The notes: a model not told the origin generated them from the letters alone. DNA of 16,250 bases from Mailhella sp. (GCA_017940105.1 JAGAZG010000156.1:1-16250); one strand, 5' to 3'; positions 6,887-14,313 are shown, counted from the stretch's first letter. A program made the numbers and translations.

Positions 6887-8101
6887 ATGCTGATCGACAG
6901 ACCGCTGTATCTAGATAAACTCATTGCCCAGAAAGACAGGGACATCATCAAAGTCATTACCGGGATCCGTCGCTGCGGCAAGTCCGTATTGCTTTTTGAT
7001 TTGTATTATAACTGGCTTCTCAAAAACGGCGTTGACGCTGGGCATGTCATCCGTGTCAACCTTGAAAATGTTGAGAACCGTCCCCTGCGCCAGGCGGAAC
7101 CCCTTTATGCACATATATGCACTCAGGTTCTTGATGCAGGGAAATATTATGTTTTCATTGATGAGATACAGTATGTCACGGACTTTGAAGATCTGGTCAA
7201 CAGCCTAAATAACAAGGGGTGTGACGTATACATAACCGGATCAAATTCCAAAATGCTGTCAGGCGACATCAGCACGGCCCTGCGAGGACGCAGTCTGGAG
7301 ATCCGTGTGCATACGCTGTCATTCGCGGAATATTTTGCCTACAGGGGCGGTGATCGCAGCACGGCATGGAAAGAATACCTCCTGTACGGCGGGTATCCTT
7401 ACGTCGCTACCGAAAGCAGTGCAGGCGGCAAAACGGATTACTTAGATATGCTTGAACAAACCGTCGCAACAAAAGATATCATAGATCGCAACGGCGTTCG
7501 TAACGCCTCGGTTTTTAATGCGGTATATGATTTTTTGTGCTCAAATATCGGCAGCCTTGTAAGTGCCAAAAAAATCACGGACACGCTTCGCTCCAGCGGA
7601 TATGGAAACGTAACCTATGATACCGTGGGCAACTACTTGCAGCATCTATGCGACGCGTTTCTGTTTTATAAAGTTTTCCGGCGCGACATAAAGGGAAAGG
7701 AATATTTAAAAACCCTCAATAAATATTATATTTCCGATGTGGGGCTGCGCAATGCCAGACTGAACTTCCGTCAAATAGAAGTCACGCATACGCTGGAAAA
7801 TATCGTATACCTTGAACTGCTGAGGCGCGGATTCATGGTGGACATAGGCAAAAACCGGGATAAGGAAATCGATTTCGTAGCCACTGACACATGCGATACC
7901 TATTACATACAGGTCGCATACAGCCTGGCATCACCGGGCAAGACGGAGCAGGAGCTTTCAGCTTTTTATCACATAGATGACGGATATAAAAAGATAGTCA
8001 TAACCATGGATGATGATCCTTATGTCCATTTAATAAACGGGTATAAGAAAATCAATGCCTTGGAATTCCTTTTGGATAATAATTGCTTGAAAACATTATG
8101 A
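6887..8101 (+). CDS. AAA (AAA_14) ATPase with DUF4143 domain
   Basis: 404 aa, typical for this very widespread family of archaeal/bacterial ATPases of uncertain job, often found in accessory regions. Walker A is G-I-R-R-C-G-K-S at residues 26-33; Walker B is V-F-I-D-E-I-Q with Asp92-Glu93. T-G-S-N-S-K-M-L follows as the sensor region, and L-R-G-R-S-L-E-I-R-V-H-T-L-S-F-A-E-Y is the family signature. The DUF4143 region runs from about residue 180, with a winged-helix-like segment (S-A-K-K-I-T-D-T-L-R) and the nuclease-fold-like end G-K-N-R-D-K-E-I-D-F-V-A...Y-Y-I-Q-V-A-Y. ATG 6887 follows GGAGGAG by 6 nt. It stands alone under its own promoter. Role in defence or toxin systems has been suggested for relatives but is not shown here. 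Confidence 0.9.
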   Translation: MLIDRPLYLDKLIAQKDRDIIKVITGIRRCGKSVLLFDLYYNWLLKNGVDAGHVIRVNLENVENRPLRQAEPLYAHICTQVLDAGKYYVFIDEIQYVTDFEDLVNSLNNKGCDVYITGSNSKMLSGDISTALRGRSLEIRVHTLSFAEYFAYRGGDRSTAWKEYLLYGGYPYVATESSAGGKTDYLDMLEQTVATKDIIDRNGVRNASVFNAVYDFLCSNIGSLVSAKKITDTLRSSGYGNVTYDTVGNYLQHLCDAFLFYKVFRRDIKGKEYLKTLNKYYISDVGLRNARLNFRQIEVTHTLENIVYLELLRRGFMVDIGKNRDKEIDFVATDTCDTYYIQVAYSLASPGKTEQELSAFYHIDDGYKKIVITMDDDPYVHLINGYKKINALEFLLDNNCLKTL

Positions 8102-8169
8102 TTTGTCATGTCTGGTCGAAGAAAATCAGAATTGGAACAGGAAAGATTGCCCGCTTGCGTTGGCGTCGG

Positions 8170-8272
8170 TCTGAGGTTGTTGCTGGCGTCTAACGCCAGA
8201 TAACAGTTGACCCCGGCCCATTAGGGTGGGTCGGGGTCGCTGAAAAAATAACCTTAGCGTAGGCAACCGTGC
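8170..8272 (+). repeat. Decayed copy of the small-peptide/hairpin unit seen at 16115-16250
   Basis: The segment matches the right-hand unit: a Leu-rich tail of a peptide frame ending in TAA (8201-8203), then identical ACAGTTGACCCCGGCCCA, a 12-bp stem hairpin (8209-8238) with a different loop, a purine-rich linker, and GGCAACCG (8262-8269, extended to GGCAACCGTGC). No hydrophobic peptide with ATG start and no upstream CGGTTGCC is present here, so the 5' part is lost. It probably no longer makes a product but shows that the unit is repeated in this genome. Confidence 0.7.
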
Positions 8273-8394
8273 ACGGGGGCGTAAACTTGCCGTGCCAGCC
8301 CGAATGTCTGCTCCAACAGATGTTCGGGTTCCCCTTTTATATAAGCGATGCCGTCAGGATTGGCAAGTGGGGTATTGTATGCCTGATTCATCAT
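8254..8394 (-). CDS. Possible 46-aa small protein downstream of cas12c
   Basis: A frame beginning with ATG-ATG (8394) has GAGGAG 9 nt upstream on the minus strand and ends with TAA at 8254-8256. It is in the same frame as cas12c and is open all the way from the cas12c TGA (8440), 61 sense codons in total. The residues look protein-like (L-E-E-F-C-L-M-M-N-Q-A-Y-N-T-P, then L-L-E-Q-T-F-G-L-A-R-Q-V-Y). I do not recognise it. Its 3' end runs into the decayed repeat unit, so it may be a fragment of an older gene. Either a small operon member or a remnant. Confidence 0.35.
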   Translation of the reverse strand: MMNQAYNTPLANPDGIAYIKGEPEHLLEQTFGLARQVYAPVHGCLR

Positions 8395-8439
8395 CAGACA
8401 GAACTCCTCAAGGTTATCAGCGCGGTGCACGCCCGTATC

Positions 8440-11400
8440 TCAATTTTTATTTTCGTGCATATTCTCTCTGATGATATTATCGCTATTCAAGAAGCGTCTA
8501 CCAATATTGATCGCGGCATTTATATCAGCATGCCTTTCTCGAAGAATTTTCAGTCCCTTGTATTTTTTTGGATCCTCGATCCATTCATTGTCATGCGACG
8601 GACAATCCAAAAAAACACAATAGTAAACACTTTGAGTCGTGTCCTTGGACTGTCTGCTGGCGTGACGACGGCGCATATTTTTTCTCATAAGGCTTCTAAG
8701 TTCTTCAATGGTTATATCCCCGGCTGGGATTGGTTCAAGCATGGGAGCAAATAGGTTTTGGCGCGTATATTTCATCCTCAGTCCCGGATCTCGAATTTCC
8801 CTGAACAGCCTCAACTTCGGGATACCAGGTACAGATATGATACCATCTTCTCGAACTGGGATTTTCTTTATGTGGCGGGCTTCCAGCTCCTTGATCAGAT
8901 CGAAGGCGTTCCTTCTGCAAACAGAACAAATCCTGCTTGTGTTAGCTGCGGAAACTGAACGCCCAGGATATAAGCGTAGTGGAATGTGCGTGCCATCATT
9001 CTTGATGAACGTAAATCCGTTCAACGTCCATGAATTAGCCCCATACCACCAAGCAGCACGTTCACTGTTAGGCATGGCCGAGTCTGATAATAAAAAGCGA
9101 TTATTTACGGCCTTATAGACCAGAGTTAGTTGCCTTGAGCCGCTTTCGAGGTTTCTAACTTCTCCTTCGAGAATAGGGAAAGCATGGTATTTATGCATCA
9201 ACCCCTCAATTACAGAGCATACGTCGCCAGTAACGTTTTCCCTCAGAGTAAACATTGTTGAATCAAAGCGTTGATTGAATTTCTGATTAAGCTGGTTGCC
9301 CTTACGATAGACTTGCCCTGCTTTTATTAAGCGGCGAATGGAGTTGATGCGGACCGTGCCTGAAGCTTTCGGCACAGCATCTTGCTTTCCAAAATCCTCA
9401 AGATCGAACACGGCATAGGCCAAACCCGCTTCTCCCTGGTCAATGGCAACAATCCTGGAAAACAAATTTGGAGTAGCCTGCTTGCCATCTGGAAGCTCTG
9501 ATATGGGAATTGCCAGACTAATTCTAGGAGAATCAAAGTCAAATGTGGCGTGAGCACCAATGATTTTCTGCTGAACTTTATAGTCGCACAGTATTGTCAT
9601 GTCTCCGACATCTTCGCTATGCGTGGCAAGTAGTCTAGCATCCAGCCGGCTTCTCAAACTGGACGGCCCCTCCAAACGAGCTAGTTTGCCAGAAAAAACT
9701 TGTGTGGTCTTGCAGTCTTTTTTCTTGACGCTGACAGCTGTAATCCGTGTTTGATCGTTGGGGGCAACTGGCAGTTCGTAGCACCAGTCATGCGGCATCT
9801 GGACGAGAAACTCTAGCAACTGGAGATTGCTACGGTCTCTGATCTTTCCTTTCAGGATTTCAAAGGTTGCTAAAACATCAAGCCGTGATTCATTCCATAC
9901 GGCGTCAGACTGCAGAATGTCCTTCCATTTTGCAATGGTGCGATAGCGCTCGGGGACAGCCCAAAACGTATTTTTAGGAACATACAAAAGCTCTGTATTG
10001 TCAATCCAGGTGAACTTGGTACGCAAAAAGAAATTTTCACGTCGCAGGCGGGTGTTCAATCCGCTGAGAACGCTCACATAGGAATTGAATGCCCTGCGGA
10101 ATATATTGCTAGATACGGAGCCTTTTGCAAGTTCAGTGAAATATTGATTTGGCAAAGTCTCAGCAAAGCGCCTAGGGAGATCAATCTTCGCAATGGCAGA
10201 AGGCACAGGTAGCTGAATTCTTGTGAGCTCTAATTCTGCCGCATTGCGGAATAAGGCTTGAACAGCATCATAATCTGAGGCAATCATTACTGGATCATGA
10301 GCAATACGAACAACAAGTTCCCATAAGCGAGTCCACAAGGTTTCAGCAGCTTCAAGATCTGTCACGGTCTTTATGGGATATTCGAAATTATGCCGTGATG
10401 AAAATGGGGATATATAAAGAGACCACTTGCGATTGATGAAGAAAGTATTCAGGCTGGTATGACTGCCAGCCTTTTTCTCAATAAAGATGCCTTCATTCAT
10501 GAACCATTTGCGCACTTCATTGAAAACAGGCCCAGGGTGCATTCGCGCTGTATGACCGATTCGGTGAAGCATATACCGAACAGCTTGTTCAAGCGGTTCA
10601 AGGTGCTTGTTAGGACGTTGCTCAAGTTTCGACTGTTCCAGCTTCATGAGAACCGCAGGTAATGAGGGTTCGGACTTCAGCCATTCCCTAACTCTGGAGA
10701 CATGTTCGTCATACTTGTTCTTGATTTCGTGAAAATCTGTTAGATCGGCCTCTATTTCTGCAGTGACATCAGGCACACCCCCAGTCAGCTTGTTCAGTTT
10801 GGGGATTTTTTTGAATTTCTGCCATTGGCTGAGGGCAGTTTTTATGTCTTCGAAGTTTATATGAGACGCATCCTTTTCCCGCTGTGTAATAGCGTTTGAC
10901 AATTCCTCTCGAAAAGAAACAAAATCGTTGAAGCTATCATGAAAACGAACAACGTTCTCTATGTCATCCTGCAGAGGTATAGATCCGCGGCCAAGAAGCT
11001 TGTTCAAAGACGCCTTGGCTTGCTGTGTGCATGCATTCAAGTCATCCAGTTCGGTTTTTACCTCTTCAGCAGTGCGTGATATCCCGGCGAATAAAGAAAG
11101 GCATTCTGGTTTTTCAAGAATCTCAGGAAGACAAATGCGCTGAGGGAGCTCACCCAGTATTTCTTCAAGTTCTGTAAGGCGGCTCACATAATTTGCTATC
11201 CAGCTGTCCAGATGTCCACCCGCGTTTTGACGAAAGACGGAATAGTTGTCCTTAGCGGATATCTTTAAAAAAGTTTGTGGTGGAATAGCATCTGCAGCTG
11301 CTTTCATCTGCCGAACAGCAAGAATTTTGTCTTGCGGAACGCCATAGGATGCCTGCAATTCCTCCACTGTGCTTTTACGGATGTAATTGAGCCCGCGTCC

Positions 11401-12243
11401 AAGAAGCCAGCTCAGTCCTTCATGATTACCCTTGGTTGTGATTGCTGCTTGAGCATTTTCAGAGGTGGCTTCATCAAATCCTGCAAGAGCGGTTGCTACA
11501 GCGCAGTATGGTAGTATTTCAGAATTGCATTGGTACGGTTGCGATGACACGTCAAATGCTATCGTCGAGTTATCCGGCAATGACACAGCCGCTTCTGCTG
11601 CAATGGCCATAGGCGTTATTTTCGGAAAGTCTTCTGAAAACGTTTCCAGCACGATATCAACTGTTTGGCATGCCTCAACATACCTTTTTTTCAAATCAGA
11701 CCACGAGGTAAATTTTTCTGCAAGCTTCCTGGCAATACTTTGAACAATGCTTTCTTTATTTGCATCGCCGATGGCCTTAAAGGTCTTGCAGTATTCCTGA
11801 GCAATGACTTCCGCGACGAAACGGTTGTCCTTTCCTCCTCGAGCCCTGACATCAGTCTGGAGGCGATCGACAATTGCGTTAGGGGAAAATTCCTTCCAAC
11901 CTTTTCCCAAAAAGCGTTCAATGGCGGCAAGAAACTGTTCTGATTGATAAGCATGCCGTGCTGCAAATTCCTTCGCCTTGGCAAACTTGGGAAAAATCCT
12001 GAATCCGCAAGCCTGAAGCACAAATATGAAATACGTCAAGGATCCAGGCTCTATTCCTTCTATAACGCCGTACAAAGCTTTGGTTTTTTCTAGGTTCAGC
12101 TGATTCAATGCCTGAGGAGGACATCCCAGCCTGAATTTAGTCGTCAACACTGATTTGCTGGGACGGTCGCATCGCGATGCCAGTTTTTTTCTAAAATTTC
12201 TTGCGTCTTGACCGCTGATAAGTGTGTATCGAAGGGACTGCAT
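8440..12243 (-). CDS. cas12c: Cas12c (C2c3), type V-C CRISPR effector
   Basis: At 1267 aa this is a full-length Cas12c, the single RNA-guided effector of type V-C. Recalled Cas12c2 shares long patterns with it: L-S-W-L-x-G-x-G-L-x-Y near residue 275, D-S-W-I-A-N-Y-x-S-R-L near 350, the Y-x-x-V-L-S-G-L segment, P-H-D-W, and T-K/S-K-D-T-T near the end. The RuvC site is intact: Asp935 (A-I-D-Q-G-E-A-G-L-A), Glu1026 (A-F-P-I-L-E-G-E-V) and Asp1240 (R-H-A-D-I-N-A-A-I-N-I-G). Four cysteines, 1106/1109 (C-S-V-C) and 1209/1214 (C-V-F-L-D-C), form the zinc site. Studied Cas12c proteins use a crRNA plus a tracr-like scoutRNA, process pre-crRNA with RuvC, and bind DNA without clear DNA cleavage. ATG at 12243 follows AGGAG by 6 nt. 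It is downstream of cas1 in the same direction, 120 bp apart, with a likely antisense-strand RNA gene in the gap. Confidence 0.95.
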   Translation of the reverse strand: MQSLRYTLISGQDARNFRKKLASRCDRPSKSVLTTKFRLGCPPQALNQLNLEKTKALYGVIEGIEPGSLTYFIFVLQACGFRIFPKFAKAKEFAARHAYQSEQFLAAIERFLGKGWKEFSPNAIVDRLQTDVRARGGKDNRFVAEVIAQEYCKTFKAIGDANKESIVQSIARKLAEKFTSWSDLKKRYVEACQTVDIVLETFSEDFPKITPMAIAAEAAVSLPDNSTIAFDVSSQPYQCNSEILPYCAVATALAGFDEATSENAQAAITTKGNHEGLSWLLGRGLNYIRKSTVEELQASYGVPQDKILAVRQMKAAADAIPPQTFLKISAKDNYSVFRQNAGGHLDSWIANYVSRLTELEEILGELPQRICLPEILEKPECLSLFAGISRTAEEVKTELDDLNACTQQAKASLNKLLGRGSIPLQDDIENVVRFHDSFNDFVSFREELSNAITQREKDASHINFEDIKTALSQWQKFKKIPKLNKLTGGVPDVTAEIEADLTDFHEIKNKYDEHVSRVREWLKSEPSLPAVLMKLEQSKLEQRPNKHLEPLEQAVRYMLHRIGHTARMHPGPVFNEVRKWFMNEGIFIEKKAGSHTSLNTFFINRKWSLYISPFSSRHNFEYPIKTVTDLEAAETLWTRLWELVVRIAHDPVMIASDYDAVQALFRNAAELELTRIQLPVPSAIAKIDLPRRFAETLPNQYFTELAKGSVSSNIFRRAFNSYVSVLSGLNTRLRRENFFLRTKFTWIDNTELLYVPKNTFWAVPERYRTIAKWKDILQSDAVWNESRLDVLATFEILKGKIRDRSNLQLLEFLVQMPHDWCYELPVAPNDQTRITAVSVKKKDCKTTQVFSGKLARLEGPSSLRSRLDARLLATHSEDVGDMTILCDYKVQQKIIGAHATFDFDSPRISLAIPISELPDGKQATPNLFSRIVAIDQGEAGLAYAVFDLEDFGKQDAVPKASGTVRINSIRRLIKAGQVYRKGNQLNQKFNQRFDSTMFTLRENVTGDVCSVIEGLMHKYHAFPILEGEVRNLESGSRQLTLVYKAVNNRFLLSDSAMPNSERAAWWYGANSWTLNGFTFIKNDGTHIPLRLYPGRSVSAANTSRICSVCRRNAFDLIKELEARHIKKIPVREDGIISVPGIPKLRLFREIRDPGLRMKYTRQNLFAPMLEPIPAGDITIEELRSLMRKNMRRRHASRQSKDTTQSVYYCVFLDCPSHDNEWIEDPKKYKGLKILRERHADINAAINIGRRFLNSDNIIRENMHENKN

Positions 12244-12273
12244 ATCTTCTCCTACAAGGCATAATGATTACAC

Positions 12274-12303
12274 TTGACCAGAACAATGTCTATGAATTAG
12301 TGT
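12274..12303 (+). promoter_or_regulatory. Candidate rightward promoter for the small RNA between cas12c and cas1
   Basis: TTGACC (12274-12279) and TAGTGT (12298-12303), spacing 18. The -35 is good (5/6) and the -10 is weak (3/6, but with the key T-A...T). The array promoter uses a similar pair (TTGACA, 17 bp, TAGTCT). Predicted start is near 12310. The only element downstream on this strand is the terminator at 12376-12410. Confidence 0.45.
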
Positions 12304-12309
12304 TACAGC

Positions 12310-12410
12310 ACAACTCCATGGTGCTTTTGGACCATCTTTTTATAGATCTCCGTACCTCGGCACCTAGGACTTCGCGCCCGGCCGAAGCTCATCACCTGCC
12401 GGGCTTTTTT
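12310..12410 (+). ncRNA. Candidate scoutRNA (tracr-like RNA) of the type V-C system
   Basis: A rightward RNA of about 100 nt is bounded by a promoter-like pair and an intrinsic terminator, on the strand opposite to cas12c and cas1. It would contain a small hairpin ATGGT/ACCAT (about 12318-12336) and the terminal GC hairpin. The terminal loop carries CTCATC (12388-12393), which pairs perfectly with GATGAG at positions 10-15 of the rightward-transcribed repeat; ACAAC near 12311 could also pair with GTTGT. Type V-C and V-D effectors are known to need a short RNA with only a few bases of complementarity to the crRNA repeat, so place and form fit. A 6-nt match alone could be chance (roughly one in two for sequences this long), so the terminator and genomic position carry most of the weight. 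Confidence 0.55.
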
Positions 12411-13452
12411 GTTTTCTCAGTGGAATTTCTCCTGGAATGGAATAGCCACAGTTCGGAGGCCTGCCTCCTTTGCGCATTCCCTCGACGGGCAAAACAAGTC
12501 TGGGTACCTGCTCAAGCAGATACGCTCTCAGAGCCAATACAGCTCCGTGCAAAAGATTTTTTCTCCGTACCAGTTGGAGTGTTGCTGGTACATAAACAGG
12601 CTCATCAAGGTCTATCTTGATTTGCGAAAGAGTTTCTGTGACCAGTTGCCTTTCAGCAGTTATACCATTCTTCCATACGCGTGCCGCTGCACGTTCAATA
12701 ATGTAGCGATAAGGTTCCATCAGATCGTAAGGCAGACTTGGATAAGAGGATGGCTCGTGGAGAAAACCGTGGCACGGTGAAAGCTTATGAAAAAGCACCC
12801 ACCTAAGCAAGATGCCAAAAAGAAATTTTGAGCCGGCATCGAGCGCCTTGTTTATTGGATGATCTTCGCGCCTCGATGCATCCACTTCCAAGTCAGAAAA
12901 CCAATTTTTCCAGAACTGTGCTGAGGCGTTCGCTTCTATGTTGCGGATTTCTGCCACACTACGACATTTGTTCATCTTGAAACATGCTTTATCCACAGTG
13001 GGCAGAAACCGTTGCATTGCATGAAGCCTTTCCCGAATCAGGCAGCGTGCAATGTATGTGCGCTTGATAACATTTTTCCTGAAAAGTATCTGCGTGGTCA
13101 GGACGTCAACATCGTCAGATTTGCTCGGAGGGTAAAACACATACGGAGATGGAACATTACGCCTGTGGATCATCATGGGAATTTGATGACGAGCGAGGTC
13201 ATCAAGGAATTCTAATGGCAACTGACCGCAGGCACCATAGAACATGATAAAATCGATTTTATTCAAGTCGAGAGCCACTGCGCCGCCATTATATTCTGCG
13301 ACCCAGCTTTTCAGCTTTTTATTCTTTTCCAGGGAATCAAAATAAGGAATCCATATGCTGGCCTTATTGCCTCGTCCATTGGATTTCCATGTCCATATGA
13401 AGTTGGCGTGTTGCGCCTGATCCAATGTTTGAATATTTTCTAAATCTGACAT
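12364..13452 (-). CDS. cas1: Cas1 integrase of the type V-C system (no Cas2)
   Basis: 362 aa. Cas1 inserts new spacers at the leader-proximal repeat. The complete metal-binding triad is visible: Glu173 (R-N-I-E-A-N-A-S-A-Q-F-W), His232 (C-H-G-F-L-H-E-P) and Asp243 (L-P-Y-D-L-M-E-P-Y-R). The N-terminal beta domain (about 1-100, with A-S-I-W-I-P-Y-F and F-I-M-F-Y-G) precedes the helical catalytic domain. No cas2 or cas4 lies anywhere in the window. Type V-C Cas1 is known to integrate without Cas2 and to pick unusually short ~18-bp spacers, matching the array next to it. ATG 13452 has no strong ribosome site. It leads the leftward cas1-cas12c operon, with its promoter in the leader. Its last 16 codons are overlapped by the terminator of the opposite-strand small RNA. 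Confidence 0.95.
   Translation of the reverse strand: MSDLENIQTLDQAQHANFIWTWKSNGRGNKASIWIPYFDSLEKNKKLKSWVAEYNGGAVALDLNKIDFIMFYGACGQLPLEFLDDLARHQIPMMIHRRNVPSPYVFYPPSKSDDVDVLTTQILFRKNVIKRTYIARCLIRERLHAMQRFLPTVDKACFKMNKCRSVAEIRNIEANASAQFWKNWFSDLEVDASRREDHPINKALDAGSKFLFGILLRWVLFHKLSPCHGFLHEPSSYPSLPYDLMEPYRYIIERAAARVWKNGITAERQLVTETLSQIKIDLDEPVYVPATLQLVRRKNLLHGAVLALRAYLLEQVPRLVLPVEGMRKGGRPPNCGYSIPGEIPLRKQKSPAGDELRPGAKS
12376..12410 (+). terminator. Intrinsic terminator on the plus strand, inside the 3' end of cas1
   Basis: GCCCGGC (12376-12382) and GCCGGGC (12398-12404) form a perfect 7-bp GC stem with a 15-nt loop, followed by six T (12405-12410). The other strand has no T-run after the stem, so it is directional. 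No rightward protein gene ends here, which implies a non-coding rightward transcript. Confidence 0.8.
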
Positions 13453-13488
13453 ATGAAATCCATTTCGAAGTCAGTTTATGGTAGCTAT

Positions 13489-13518
13489 ATTAAAAAATTA
13501 TCGCTTTAGTTATGTCAA
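13489..13518 (-). promoter_or_regulatory. Leftward promoter for cas1-cas12c
   Basis: On the minus strand, TTGACA (complement of 13513-13518), an 18-bp spacer and TTTAAT (complement of 13489-13494) give a good sigma70 match. Start would be near 13482, 30 nt before the cas1 ATG. Confidence 0.55.
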
Positions 13519-13535
13519 TCTATTTTCAATAAGGA

Positions 13536-13564
13536 TTGACAAATTAGTATGTTATTTCTAGTCT
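13536..13564 (+). promoter_or_regulatory. Leader promoter for the CRISPR array
   Basis: TTGACA (13536-13541), 17-bp spacer and TAGTCT (13559-13564) lie at the end of a 112-bp AT-rich leader between cas1 and the array. The -10 touches the first repeat, so transcription would begin inside repeat 1. This supports rightward transcription, agreeing with the degenerate repeat at the right end. Confidence 0.55.
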
Positions 13565-14061
13565 CCCAAGAAAGATGAGGTTGTTGAGGTCGAAGTCTGC
13601 GATAGACCCCAAGAAAGATGAGGTTGTTGAGGTGTCTTTTATGCCCGCGCCCCAAGAAAGATGAGGTTGTTGAGGCACACGGCATAAAAGCGGCCCAAGA
13701 AAGATGAGGTTGTTGAGGAGAACTTGAAGCGCATACCCCAAGAAAGATGAGGTTGTTGAGGATAAGCAATATAAGCGGACCCAAGAAAGATGAGGTTGTT
13801 GAGGAATAAATCAATATTTTATCCCAAGAAAGATGAGGTTGTTGAGGGAAAACGCCTTGGTCCCACCCAAGAAAGATGAGGTTGTTGAGGTGTATTCCCA
13901 TACGTGCCCCCAAGAAAGATGAGGTTGTTGAGGGTACTGACCCTACCCCTCCCAAGAAAGATGAGGTTGTTGAGGTTTTTCACAGCTGCTTTTCCCAAGA
14001 AAGATGAGGTTGTTGAGGCAGGTTGAGGAGGGTGCCCCCAAGAAAGATGAGGTTGTTGTAA
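13565..14061 (+). CRISPR. Type V-C CRISPR array, 12 repeats and 11 short spacers
   Basis: The 25-nt repeat starts CCCAAGAAAGATGAGG and ends TTGTTGAGG in the plus orientation. Eleven copies are identical. The twelfth (14037-14061) loses its last three bases (TAA for AGG), the usual sign of the leader-distal end. Repeats start at 13565, 13608, 13651, 13694, 13737, 13780, 13823, 13866, 13909, 13951, 13994 and 14037. Ten spacers are 18 nt and one (13934-13950) is 17 nt. All differ. Such short spacers are characteristic of type V-C/V-D arrays. The leader lies on the cas1 side, with a promoter ending at the first repeat, so the array reads left to right, divergent from cas1-cas12c. No spacer has a clear target within this window. 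Confidence 0.97.
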
Positions 14062-14303
14062 TCATCATATGGCAGGGAGCGGATCAGCCTGCCAAAGAAC
14101 AGGTCGAAGTCCGGGCTTTCACGAACAGCGTTCCAGATCATCAGCTTTGCTCCTGACTTGCGGTGCGTCTTCTTTTGGTCTGGATATTTCATGTATGAAT
14201 AAGCGACGGCGGCTTGGTCCTTTGGCAGTGACGTTATCCTGGCTCTGAGCGCCAGCTCACCTTCCTTGGAAAGGACCAGACCGATGGTTGTGAAGTAATC
14301 CAT
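13980..14303 (-). pseudogene. Small hypothetical gene whose 3' part is replaced by the CRISPR array
   Basis: ATG 14303 on the minus strand has an AAAGGAG ribosome site 8 nt upstream, so a real gene start is likely. The first ~81 residues look protein-like (T-I-G-L-V-L-S-K-E-G-E-L-A-L-R-A-R-I, then S-G-A-K-L-M-I-W-N-A-V-R-E, F-D-L-F-F-G-R-L-I-R-S-L-P-Y-D-D). From 14061 leftwards the frame reads through CRISPR repeats and spacers to a stop at 13980. The family is unknown to me. It is divergent from brnT, sharing a promoter region with an inverted repeat. The natural C-terminus appears lost where the array ends. Confidence 0.5.
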
Positions 14304-14313
14304 AGGCAATTCT

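Noticed and set aside
8299..8337. Hairpin CCCGAA...TTCGGG followed by TTCCCCTTTT as a plus-strand terminator
   Set aside because: The stem has two central mismatches and the tail is interrupted; possible but too weak to list, and it overlaps the small minus-strand frame.
8269..9118. Plus-strand open frames opposite the cas12c 3' end
   Set aside because: They are antisense to a clearly conserved protein and have no ribosome sites or recognisable sequence.
12244..13564. A possible cas2 or cas4 gene near cas1
   Set aside because: The gaps on both sides of cas1 are about 110-120 bp, and no small ferredoxin-like or Cys-rich frame is present anywhere near; absence is normal for V-C.
13515..13955. 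Minus-strand open frames rich in N-N-L-I-F-L-G / Q-Q-P-H-L-S-W repeats
   Set aside because: They are translations of the CRISPR repeats; the 43-bp period shifts the frame each unit and gives three recurring peptides.
13565..14061. Spacers targeting other parts of this window
   Set aside because: I compared by eye on both strands and saw only matches of a few bases; a database search would be needed for real targets.
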